NCBI GenBank assembly: GCA_023260655.1
Contig: JALQUU010000017.1
Span: forward strand, 1 to 50,424
Reading direction: 5' to 3'
Origin: Paracoccaceae bacterium
GTDB taxonomy: Bacteria; Pseudomonadota; Alphaproteobacteria; Rhodobacterales; Rhodobacteraceae
DNA: 50,424 nt
In this document: positions 26,295 to 33,576 of the stretch, piece by piece
How positions within the stretch are numbered: position 1 is the first letter of the stretch
How the letters are laid out: each line of letters starts with the position of its first letter
The notes under the pieces: model-generated
What the model was told of the DNA's origin: nothing
Database searches by the model: none
What the model saw: the letters and a program-made list of their open reading frames with translations, nothing else
Translations under genes and position numbers: made by a program

Positions 26295-27512
26295 TCACTC
26301 CGCGGGGGTTGCTTTATGATGGTCGTGCGCTTTTTCGCCGGTGACTTCTTCATACCAGAGGCCGTGGTGCTCTTTCGCCCACTGCACTTCCACCTCACCC
26401 GAGCCCATAGCATCAAAGGCACCCTCCATGCCCACCGAACCGATGTAGATATGGGCGATGATGATGGCCATGAAGACGAAGGCGATGATGCCGTGCCAGA
26501 GCTGCGAGAGCTGCATCTCGGCGTAGGTGCTGAGATCGGTGCTCAATTCGCCGAGGCCGATGGCTTGCGGAATGCCCAGCGCGTTCAGCTTGCCGAAGGT
26601 CGGGCCGAAGAGGTGGAACTGGAAGGGGAAAAGCAGCGAGAGGCCAGAAACCGAGATCGACACGCCGAGAAGCACCACCGACCAGAAGATCAGCTTCTGG
26701 CCCGCATTGAACTTCTTCGCAGGTGGGTGAACACCTTTCGAGAAGAGCCCGCCACCTACGGCGATCCACTTCAGGTCATGCTTGTTGGGGATGTTGTGCG
26801 CGATCCAGAAGACCGTGACGAGAGCGAGGCCCAGCATGAATGGCCATGCTAGGTTGTTGTGCGCCCATTTGCCCGCGATCATCATCGGTGCGAAGGCTTC
26901 GTGTCCCAGTAACGGGATAATGGCGATGCGCCCGAAAAGGAGCATCAGCCCCGTCAGGCCAAGGACGATAAAGGAGCCTGCGAGCATCCAATGACCGAAA
27001 CGTTCAAGGGCGGAGAAGCGGGTGATGGTCATACCCGTCTTATCGCCGTCGATCATGATGCGGCCACGAAGCAGGTAGAACACGGCCAAGAGGCCGATCA
27101 TCCCCAAGATCAGCCAGCCACCATAGGTCCGCATGGGGCCAGCGCGGAATTCGAGCCATTTCATACCGCCATCCTGCATCAGGGTGGTCGCGGCAGGGCT
27201 GCGCGAAGAGGAATTCACATCCGCTTTGTCGAAGCGGATGGACCGCCACATATCAGAATCCGACACGCCGCCCAGAGTACCGAGTTGATCGGCAATGCTT
27301 TTCGCGGCCTCGGGATTGCCGAGGTTTTCGCTGCGGAAGCTGTTGTCGACTTTCAGCTTGTTCTGGCGCACGATAATATCTTCGAGGGTTTGCGCCCCCC
27401 CGGTGGCACTGCGATCAGCGGCGGGCGCATCTTCCGCTGAGGCCATGACGGGAGCGAAGGACAGTGCAAGAAGCAAGACCGGCAGGAGGAGGAGGAGCTT
27501 TTTCAAGGGCAT
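26295..27512 (-). CDS. Formate dehydrogenase gamma subunit (membrane cytochrome b)
   Basis: Start at ATG 27512 (GGTGA six bases upstream; GTG 27521 also possible). About 405 residues. An N-terminal signal peptide ('LLLLLPVLLLALSFAPVMAS') and a roughly 100-residue soluble extension precede five membrane helices. These include 'HWMLAGSFIVLGLTGLMLLF' and 'LWHGIIAFVFMAIIIAHIYI', whose histidines are candidate heme b ligands. This subunit anchors the periplasmic FDH and passes electrons to quinone. It is longer than E. coli FdnI/FdoI (217 residues) because of the extension. It sits third in the alpha-beta-gamma set, separated from beta by a strong hairpin. Confidence 0.92.
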   Translation of the reverse strand: MPLKKLLLLLPVLLLALSFAPVMASAEDAPAADRSATGGAQTLEDIIVRQNKLKVDNSFRSENLGNPEAAKSIADQLGTLGGVSDSDMWRSIRFDKADVNSSSRSPAATTLMQDGGMKWLEFRAGPMRTYGGWLILGMIGLLAVFYLLRGRIMIDGDKTGMTITRFSALERFGHWMLAGSFIVLGLTGLMLLFGRIAIIPLLGHEAFAPMMIAGKWAHNNLAWPFMLGLALVTVFWIAHNIPNKHDLKWIAVGGGLFSKGVHPPAKKFNAGQKLIFWSVVLLGVSISVSGLSLLFPFQFHLFGPTFGKLNALGIPQAIGLGELSTDLSTYAEMQLSQLWHGIIAFVFMAIIIAHIYIGSVGMEGAFDAMGSGEVEVQWAKEHHGLWYEEVTGEKAHDHHKATPAE

Positions 27513-27559
27513 CGCTTTCACCGAATGGTCGCGTTTGGATCGTGATCGTTAATGGAGTC

Positions 27560-27587
27560 CATGGCGCTCCCTTAAAGGAGCGCCATG
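27560..27587 (-). other. Intercistronic 11-bp hairpin between FDH beta and gamma genes
   Basis: CATGGCGCTCC (27560-27570) pairs perfectly with GGAGCGCCATG (27577-27587) around the loop CTTAAA. No U-tract follows, so it is not a standard terminator. It could stabilise the upstream alpha-beta mRNA or set processing between beta and gamma. Confidence 0.6.
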
Positions 27588-27619
27588 ACTTAAGTTTTCA
27601 AGCTCTGGCGAGGTAAGGC

Positions 27620-28213
27620 TCAGTTAGCCTTTTGCTCGTAAGCCGTGCCCCAGCCCCAAGCGCCGGAGCCAAAGCCACGGGCCACCACGCGTTCGCGGTA
27701 GATGGCCGAGACCACATCGCCGTCACCTGCCAGAAGCGCCTTGGTCGAGCACATTTCAGCGCAGATCGGCAGTTTGCCTTCCGCGATACGGTTGCGGCCG
27801 TATTTCGCGAATTCTGCGGTGGAATGGTCCTCTTCCGGGCCGCCGGCGCAGAAGGTGCACTTGTCCATCTTGCCGCGCGAGCCGAAGTTGCCCGCTTGCG
27901 GATACTGCGGCGCGCCGAAGGGGCAGGCATAGAAGCAGTAACCGCAACCGATGCAGAGATCTTTCGAGTGAAGGACCACGCCATCGGCGGTTTGATAGAA
28001 GCAGTCTGTCGGGCAGACCGCCATGCAGGGCGCGTCCGAGCAGTGCATGCAGGCCACGGAGATCGAACGCTCGCCGGGTGTACCATCATTGATGGTGATC
28101 ACACGGCGGCGATTGATGCCCCACGGAACTTCATGCTCGTTTTTGCAGGCGGTGACGCAAGCGTTGCACTCGATGCAGCGTTCGGCGTCGCAAAGGAATT
28201 TAGCGCGTGCCAT
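27620..28213 (-). CDS. Formate dehydrogenase beta subunit, four [4Fe-4S] clusters
   Basis: 197 residues, start ATG 28213 after AGGAGA. Four cysteine groups are visible: 'CIECNACVTACKNEH', 'CMHCSDAPCMAVCPTDC', 'CIGCGYCFYACPFG' and 'CTFCAGG', as expected for the electron-transfer subunit of FDH-N/FDH-O type enzymes. There is no C-terminal membrane helix, unlike E. coli FdnH, so it would bind the complex from the periplasm through alpha and gamma. It lies 14 bases after the alpha gene. Confidence 0.93.
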   Translation of the reverse strand: MARAKFLCDAERCIECNACVTACKNEHEVPWGINRRRVITINDGTPGERSISVACMHCSDAPCMAVCPTDCFYQTADGVVLHSKDLCIGCGYCFYACPFGAPQYPQAGNFGSRGKMDKCTFCAGGPEEDHSTAEFAKYGRNRIAEGKLPICAEMCSTKALLAGDGDVVSAIYRERVVARGFGSGAWGWGTAYEQKAN

Positions 28214-28227
28214 TTCTTTTTGTCTCC

Positions 28228-31146
28228 TCAGGCTGCGGTGATCTTGCAGAGGGTGGCTTTGGTCTCCTGCATTTGCGTCACGGAGTCATAGCCATAGGTC
28301 TGCGCAGTGTTGGTGGATTCACCCAGGACAACCGGATCTGCCCCTTCAGGGTACTTGCTCCGGCGATCCTCGCCCTGGAAGTGACCACCGAAGTGGAACG
28401 GCATGAAGGCCACACCGGCGCCGACGCGTTGCGTCAACATCGCTTTCACCTTCACTTTACCGCCTTCCGGACCTTCCACCCAGACCATCGAGCCATCGCG
28501 GATACCGATATTGTTGGCGTCGCGCGGGTTGATCTCGACGAACATGTCTTGCTGGAGTTCGGCAAGCCACGGGTTCGAGCGGGTTTCGTCACCACCACCT
28601 TCGTATTCCACCAGTCGGCCCGAGGTCAGGATGATCGGGTAATCCTGGCTGAAGTCCTTGGCCTGGATCGACGCGTAGAGCGTGGGCAGGCGGTAGAACT
28701 TACGGTCCGCGTAAGTCGGATAGTCGGCCACGAGGTCACGACGGTTGGTGTAGAGCGGTTCGCGGTGCAGCGGGACCGGATCCGGGAAGGTCCAGACCAC
28801 GCAGCGGGCTTTCGCGTTCCCGAAGGGCGCGCAACCATGCTTGATCGCCACACGCTGGATGCCGCCCGAAAGGTCGATCTTCCAGTTTGCTTTCGGGCCA
28901 CCGGCCTTCTCGATCGCTGCACGCTCGTCGTCGGTGAGATCCTTATCCCAGCCGAGGTCCATGAGCATCTGCATGGTGAATTCCGGATAACCATCCTGGA
29001 TTTCCGAACCCACCGAGTAGACGCCTTCCGCAAGAAGGTTCTGGCCATCGCGCTCCACGCCGAAACGGGCGCGGAAGGTGAGGCCGCCATCTGCGACGGG
29101 CTTCGACATGTCGTAGAGGTTCGGCGTACCCGGATGCTTCATTTCCGGAGTGCCCCAGCACGGCCACGGCAGGCCGTAGTAATCGCCATCGCACGGGCCG
29201 CCATCTGCGCGGAGCGTGGTCTTGTCGAAGGTGTGCTGGTTGGCCATGTGAAGCTTGATGCGCTCGGGCGACTGACCGGTGTAGCCGACCGTCCACATGC
29301 CGCGATTGAACTCGCGGGTGATGTCTTCGATCATCGGCACATTCTCGGATTCCATCGAGATGTTGCGCAGCAGGCGGTCCGCGAAGCCGAACTTCTTGGC
29401 GAAGAGCGTGATGATCTCGTGATCAGCCTTCGACTCGAAGAGCGGTGCCATGACCTGATCGCGCCACTGGAGCGAGCGGTTAGACGCCGTGACCGAGCCA
29501 CGGGTTTCGAACTGCGTCGTTGCCGGAAGCAGGTAAACGCCATCGGTGCGGTCATGCAGCACGGCCGAAACGGTCGGGAAGGGGTCGATCACCACGAGGG
29601 TTTCGAGCTTTTCCATCGCCGTTTTCATTTCGGTCATACGGGTCTGTGAGTTCGGCGCGTGGCCCCAGAGAACCATCACCTTCACGGTGTCGTTCTGGTC
29701 CATGTTGGCCGGATCTTCGAGCACGCCGTCGATCCAGCGCGAGACCGGAATGCCGTTCTCGTTCATCAGGCTGCGCGGCTTACCGTCCTTGTCGACCGCA
29801 GGCTGGCCATCGGCGCCCTTGAGCATCGCGAAGCGCTCTTTGAGCCAGTCGAGGTCTTCACCCCAAACCTTGGACCAGTGCGACCATGCCCCCGGTGCGA
29901 GGCCATAGTAACCCGGAAGGTCGTGCGAAAGCACGCCGAGGTCGGTTGCGCCCTGCACGTTGTCGTGGCCGCGGAAGATGTTGGTGCCGCCGCCCGAGGT
30001 GCCCATGTTGCCCAGCGCGAGCTGGAGCACGCAGTAGGCGCGGGTGTTGTTGTTGCCGTTCGTGTGCTGGGTACCACCCATGCACCAGATCAGGGTGCCG
30101 GGGCGGTTGTTGGCCAGCGTGCGAGCGACGCGCTCGAGCTGTGCACCGGGAACGCCAGTGACGCGCTCGGTTTCTTCCGGCGTCCACTTTTTCACTTCGT
30201 CGCGGATCTGGTCCATGCCCCACACGCGGGTGCGGATGAACTCTTTGTCTTCCCAGCCATTTTCGAAGATGTGCCAGAGGATACCCCAGATGAGAGCAAC
30301 GTCCGAACCCGGACGGAAGCGCACATATTCATCCGCATGCGCGGCCGTGCGGGTGAAGCGCGGGTCGCAAACGATGAGGGGCGCGTTGTTCTCTTCCTTA
30401 GCCTTCAGCATGTGCAGGAGCGACACGGGGTGTGCTTCTGCCGGGTTGCCGCCGATCAGGAAGATCGCCTTCGAGTTATGGATGTCGTTATAGGAGTTGG
30501 TCATAGCGCCATACCCCCAGGTGTTCGCCACGCCCGACACAGTGGTCGAGTGGCAGATACGAGCCTGGTGGTCGACGTTATTGGTGCCCCAATAGGCCGC
30601 AAACTTCCGGAACAGATAAGCCTGCTCGTTGTTGTGCTTCGCGGAACCCAGCCAGTAGACCGAGTCCGGCCCGCTCTTCTCGCGGACGTCGAGCATCTTG
30701 TCGCCGATTTCATTGATCGCCTGATCCCACGAAATCCGCTTCCAGACGCCGCCCTCTTTCTTCATCGGGTACTTGAGGCGGCGCTCGCCGTGGGCGTTCT
30801 CGCGCACAGCCGCGCCTTTGGCGCAGTGGGCGCCAAGGTTGAACGGGCTGTCGTAGCCGGGCTCCTGGCCGATCCACACGCCGTTGTCGACTTCCGCGAC
30901 CACGGTGCAGCCCACAGAGCAGTGGGTGCAGACCGATTTGACGGTATCGACTGCACGGGCCACAGCCGCTTGGGCGTTGGCGCGGGTAACAGTGCCGCCG
31001 GTCATGCCGAGAGCGGCAAGGCCCCCGATGGCGAGACCAGTGCCGCGCAGGAAGCTACGGCGGTCGACGGATTTTTCAGTAACCGTGGACAGCAGCGGAA
31101 TACGGCTGCCGGTGCGGGCTACTCCATTCGTTTTTCTTTTGAGCAT
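28228..31146 (-). CDS. Formate dehydrogenase alpha subunit, Tat-exported, molybdenum/tungsten pterin
   Basis: The start is ATG 31146 (GGGAGA just upstream); the frame is open to 31311, but that extension reads through the promoterless leader. 972 residues. A Tat signal with R29-R30 ('VDRRSFLRGTGLAIGGLAAL') sends the folded enzyme to the periplasm. The [4Fe-4S] ligands are C73, C76, C80 and C108. The metal ligand is C198 in 'HQARICHSTTV', the position of Sec196 in E. coli FDH-N, so no selenium machinery is needed. The C-terminal molybdopterin-dinucleotide domain closes the protein. It oxidises formate to CO2. A TorD-family chaperone and FdhD are encoded nearby. Confidence 0.95.
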   Translation of the reverse strand: MLKRKTNGVARTGSRIPLLSTVTEKSVDRRSFLRGTGLAIGGLAALGMTGGTVTRANAQAAVARAVDTVKSVCTHCSVGCTVVAEVDNGVWIGQEPGYDSPFNLGAHCAKGAAVRENAHGERRLKYPMKKEGGVWKRISWDQAINEIGDKMLDVREKSGPDSVYWLGSAKHNNEQAYLFRKFAAYWGTNNVDHQARICHSTTVSGVANTWGYGAMTNSYNDIHNSKAIFLIGGNPAEAHPVSLLHMLKAKEENNAPLIVCDPRFTRTAAHADEYVRFRPGSDVALIWGILWHIFENGWEDKEFIRTRVWGMDQIRDEVKKWTPEETERVTGVPGAQLERVARTLANNRPGTLIWCMGGTQHTNGNNNTRAYCVLQLALGNMGTSGGGTNIFRGHDNVQGATDLGVLSHDLPGYYGLAPGAWSHWSKVWGEDLDWLKERFAMLKGADGQPAVDKDGKPRSLMNENGIPVSRWIDGVLEDPANMDQNDTVKVMVLWGHAPNSQTRMTEMKTAMEKLETLVVIDPFPTVSAVLHDRTDGVYLLPATTQFETRGSVTASNRSLQWRDQVMAPLFESKADHEIITLFAKKFGFADRLLRNISMESENVPMIEDITREFNRGMWTVGYTGQSPERIKLHMANQHTFDKTTLRADGGPCDGDYYGLPWPCWGTPEMKHPGTPNLYDMSKPVADGGLTFRARFGVERDGQNLLAEGVYSVGSEIQDGYPEFTMQMLMDLGWDKDLTDDERAAIEKAGGPKANWKIDLSGGIQRVAIKHGCAPFGNAKARCVVWTFPDPVPLHREPLYTNRRDLVADYPTYADRKFYRLPTLYASIQAKDFSQDYPIILTSGRLVEYEGGGDETRSNPWLAELQQDMFVEINPRDANNIGIRDGSMVWVEGPEGGKVKVKAMLTQRVGAGVAFMPFHFGGHFQGEDRRSKYPEGADPVVLGESTNTAQTYGYDSVTQMQETKATLCKITAA

Positions 31147-31198
31147 CTTTCTCTCCCTTGCAGGGCCCAGCAGGCCTGGCTCGGTTAATCGAAGCGGA

Positions 31199-31399
31199 TC
31201 AGAACCGCGCCAACTGGTAATAGGTGCGAGTGTGGGCGTTATCCTGAAGGCCGTTGCCCGCAGCGGGTGCTGCGGCCTCGGCCTCTTGGGTGCCTGCTGC
31301 CATAGCGACAACTGCCGCCGGAGCCGCAGAGCCCGCCAGTTTCAGGAAATCCCGCCGACCGACGGCTTCCTTGCTGCCTTGATCGTCTTTCGAGCGCAT
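31199..31399 (-). CDS. Formate dehydrogenase region Tat-target small protein
   Basis: Start ATG 31399 with a strong AGGAGG five bases upstream; 66 residues (the frame continues to 31423). It is almost only a twin-arginine signal: 'VGRRDFLKLAGSAAPAAVVA', followed by a short mature tail ending 'HTRTYYQLARF'. Small proteins of this kind are a conserved companion of fdh operons in proteobacteria; their function is not settled. It lies 52 bases upstream of the alpha gene. Confidence 0.88.
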   Translation of the reverse strand: MRSKDDQGSKEAVGRRDFLKLAGSAAPAAVVAMAAGTQEAEAAAPAAGNGLQDNAHTRTYYQLARF

Positions 31400-31425
31400 G
31401 TGTGCCTCCTCTCCCGTTATCAAGT

Positions 31426-31467
31426 GGGTGATCCATCACCCGGTTTCCGGAACGGATCGCTCCGTTC
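31426..31467 (-). other. Two tandem intercistronic hairpins
   Basis: GGGTGA/TCACCC around TCCA (31426-31441) and GAACGGA/TCCGTTC around TCGC (31450-31467) lie between the TorD-like gene and the Tat-target gene on the transcribed minus strand. There is no U-tract after either. They may separate maturation-gene mRNA from the abundant structural-gene mRNA. Confidence 0.45.
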
Positions 31468-31477
31468 ATTTGAGTGT

Positions 31478-32086
31478 TCAAAGGCCCCCTAAACGGAAAG
31501 CCTCGCGTTCGATGTCGATGAAGATCCGCCCCAAGGTGCCGACGGGCAGGTAGAAAACGGATCCGCGCGCCTGTTCCAGATCGCTGAAGAAATGCCCGGC
31601 CCAAGGCGCAATGTGCCGGTTAAAAAACTCTTTCTGCTTCTCGATCGAGGCAGGCGCACCGAAGCGGCCATCAATGAGGCCCGCCATCATTTCCATGAGC
31701 GAAGCGACGTTATCTTCCGGCTCATAAACGTTCGGCGCGCGGGCGATCTGGAGGTCTGCCATGTCCTTGCGCAGCAGTGCCAAGGGCTTCTCGTTGAGGA
31801 AACCCGTTAGGTAGTAGCTTGCGAACGGCAGAAGCTCGCCGCGACCGATGCCGATGAAGAGGTCCGTGAACTCGCGCTCGACGGCTACCGAAGACGTTCC
31901 GCGCGCGACTTTCGAGAGCGTGTCGACTGCAGTGCCGAACGGCGTGGCATCGCCCACCAGTTTGCCAAACGCGCGCAGGCGCTCTTGGGTCGGCGGGTCT
32001 GCCAGAAGCGCTGCCAGAAGATCATAGACCTCCGCGCGGAGGCGGTCTTCTTCGGCAATGCGCAGGTCTTGGGCCGCTTCGCTCAT
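31478..32086 (-). CDS. TorD family molecular chaperone for formate dehydrogenase
   Basis: Start ATG 32086 with GAGGAAG upstream, 202 residues. All-alpha composition with the family blocks 'EREFTDLFIGIGRGELLPFA', 'YYLTGFLNEKPLALLR' and 'FFNRHIAPWAGHFFSDLEQA'. TorD-like chaperones hold the Tat signal and the apo molybdoenzyme until cofactor is inserted. The adjacent Tat-exported FDH alpha subunit is the expected client. The gene lies between DUF3306 and the Tat-target gene. Confidence 0.9.
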   Translation of the reverse strand: MSEAAQDLRIAEEDRLRAEVYDLLAALLADPPTQERLRAFGKLVGDATPFGTAVDTLSKVARGTSSVAVEREFTDLFIGIGRGELLPFASYYLTGFLNEKPLALLRKDMADLQIARAPNVYEPEDNVASLMEMMAGLIDGRFGAPASIEKQKEFFNRHIAPWAGHFFSDLEQARGSVFYLPVGTLGRIFIDIEREAFRLGGL

Positions 32087-32093
32087 CACTTCC

Positions 32094-32666
32094 TCAATTC
32101 TCGAACGCAAACCGCATGTGGCGACGGGGCGCCGGTGCGGGGTCTTCGGGTTGGTCAACTTCCACCGCAGCCAGAACGATCGGCTCTTCGGTGTCTTCGA
32201 AATATTCTTCTTCGGCCTCGGGTGCGTCCATCAGGGCCGGTTCGGGAGCAGGGGCGGCCTTTTCCTCGGCCAGCGCCAGAACGTGTTTCAGAAGACCCTT
32301 GCCCACCTGATAAGTGGTTTTCATGTCAGGAATGACAGTTGCGGCATCGGAATAATCCTCGCCGTGGTCCACCAGCCCGTCGAGATTGGCCAAGACAGGG
32401 TTCGACACCCAGAGTTTGCGAAGCGCACGGCGACGCAGGCGCTCGGGCACGGCTTTCTGCATGAAGGCAGAGAAATCATCGCCCATCTGCATCAGGTCAG
32501 GATCTTTAAGGCCCAACTCTTCGAGAATAACCCCGTCGGGCTTCTCTTCCATCGCCTGCGCGACTTCGGCTTCTTTGCGCTGCTCTTCCGCAGCAACAAT
32601 CGCCGCTTCTTCCGCTTTCACAGCGGCGCGGCGGCGGGACCAGAAATTGCTCTCAGGTTGGGTCAT
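32094..32666 (-). CDS. DUF3306 domain-containing protein
   Basis: 190 residues. It begins 'FWSRRRAAVKAEEAAIVAAE', a charged helical segment, then a central block 'DDFSAFMQKAVPERLRRRAL' and 'RKLWVSNPVLANLDGLVDHG', which is the DUF3306 signature. The acidic C-terminal tail is low complexity. No signal peptide or metal motif is visible. The family is found with DUF3305 and TorD in alphaproteobacterial fdh operons; its biochemical role is unknown. The start overlaps the DUF3305 stop by four bases. Confidence 0.85.
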   Translation of the reverse strand: MTQPESNFWSRRRAAVKAEEAAIVAAEEQRKEAEVAQAMEEKPDGVILEELGLKDPDLMQMGDDFSAFMQKAVPERLRRRALRKLWVSNPVLANLDGLVDHGEDYSDAATVIPDMKTTYQVGKGLLKHVLALAEEKAAPAPEPALMDAPEAEEEYFEDTEEPIVLAAVEVDQPEDPAPAPRRHMRFAFEN

Positions 32667-33229
32667 TGCGTCTCTCCCTGACGGAGGGACGACGGAGAGC
32701 GGAACACATCGGCGGCCTGACGGATGCGTGAGTCACCGCGCCCGTCTTCGACCAGATCGACGCGCTTCTTGTCACGCTTGCGCTTGATGAACGGTTCTTC
32801 CTTATGATGCTCCGCCACGAAATCCCGCAGCCATGCAATCATCGTAAGCGGCATAGGCACCTGTTCGATCAGGCCCTCGCCGCTATCCATGTAATCCTGC
32901 CCTTCGTAGGGAGACGCGGTGATATGCGATACTTCCCACGGCATAACGTTGGCACCCTCTGCTGTTTCGCGCAGCACCACGACCACACCCGGCGTCTTCG
33001 CAGCCAGCGCGACATGATAGGCTTCGGTATCGGTCGACCAGATATCGAGATCGAGGGTTGCCGCGTGGTATTCGACCGCTTCGCCTTCACGACGCAACTC
33101 GCGCCAGTTCGCAGGTCCGGCACCGGGAAGCACAGCCACGACTTTCCATGCCCATTTCGCCCACCGGGTTACCCCCGGCGTGCGGCGGACAACAATTCCG
33201 ACCGGCATTGAAGCGCGGACGAGCGTCAT
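32663..33229 (-). CDS. DUF3305 domain-containing protein
   Basis: Start ATG 33229, with GGAGGGA about ten bases upstream; 188 residues. The protein opens 'MPVGIVVRRTPGVTRWAKWA' within its first 30 residues and contains 'SPYEGQDYMDSGEGLIEQVP', both DUF3305 hallmarks. No catalytic motif is recognised. It is the first gene of the ten-gene fdh operon, and its promoter region holds the TGGACA-N3-TGTCCA palindromes. A role in FDH maturation is inferred from the constant neighbourhood. Confidence 0.86.
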   Translation of the reverse strand: MTLVRASMPVGIVVRRTPGVTRWAKWAWKVVAVLPGAGPANWRELRREGEAVEYHAATLDLDIWSTDTEAYHVALAAKTPGVVVVLRETAEGANVMPWEVSHITASPYEGQDYMDSGEGLIEQVPMPLTMIAWLRDFVAEHHKEEPFIKRKRDKKRVDLVEDGRGDSRIRQAADVFRSPSSLRQGETQ

Positions 33230-33350
33230 GGCTGAAAATCCCTCCCTCGAGCGTTTGCCTCGCCGTCCATCGACCATGGGAGAAAGTTTCGGATCGCTGC
33301 AAAGCAAAAATGGACGAATCACCCAAGTTTCAACGCGGCGGCGCAGCATG

Positions 33351-33365
33351 TGGACATTTTGTCCA
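33351..33365. promoter_or_regulatory. Palindromic box TGGACATTTTGTCCA (copy 1)
   Basis: A 6-3-6 perfect inverted repeat, 121 bases upstream of DUF3305 and 211 upstream of the polyferredoxin start. The same 15 bases, with three more shared bases on the left (ATG), recur at 41216-41230 before the tungstate transporter. This is a strong operator candidate; the regulator is unidentified. Confidence 0.7.
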
Positions 33366-33392
33366 GCAACCTCTCAAGGCTGATTTTGGCAT

Positions 33393-33407
33393 GGGACACA
33401 ATGTCCA
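33393..33407. promoter_or_regulatory. Palindromic box variant GGGACACAATGTCCA (copy 2)
   Basis: GGACA and TGTCC arms around CAA. Its centre (33400) is 42 bases from the centre of copy 1 (33358), four helical turns, so both would face the same side of the DNA and could allow cooperative binding or looping. Confidence 0.6.
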
Positions 33408-33576
33408 ACCCGCTATTTTCGAGTGATTTTGTCGGATTTTATTCCTGCTGTTTCAGGCGCGAATCACCCTGATTCAGGTGGGAGGGGCCTTTACGGAGTG
33501 CAAAGTTTCGTGCCTAGCTGGCATCCGCTCATGGGGAGACGGGGCGCATCACGCGCCCATGGCAGGGGGAATGAAA

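Larger units (their letters stand above)
33230..33576. promoter_or_regulatory. Divergent promoter region of the FDH operon and polyferredoxin gene
   Basis: These 347 bases separate the two divergent transcripts. They contain no convincing gene. Two palindromic boxes (33351-33365 and 33393-33407) sit centrally, with TGGAC at 33311-33315 and TGTCGG at 33430-33435 as possible half-sites. The region is visibly richer in A and T from about 33290 to 33450. Confidence 0.6.

Noticed and set aside
30553-30558. Possible selenocysteine in the FDH alpha subunits
   Set aside because: Both active-site positions (C198 in the membrane enzyme, C373 in the cytosolic one) are coded by TGC, with no in-frame TGA.
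28207-31188. Two long plus-strand open frames (about 480 and 509 codons)
   Set aside because: Antisense to the FDH beta start and alpha genes, whose cysteine motifs and cofactor domains are unmistakable.
31147-31311. N-terminal extension of FDH alpha by 55 codons
   Set aside because: The extension has no ribosome site and would bury the Tat signal; ATG 31146 has GGGAGA upstream.
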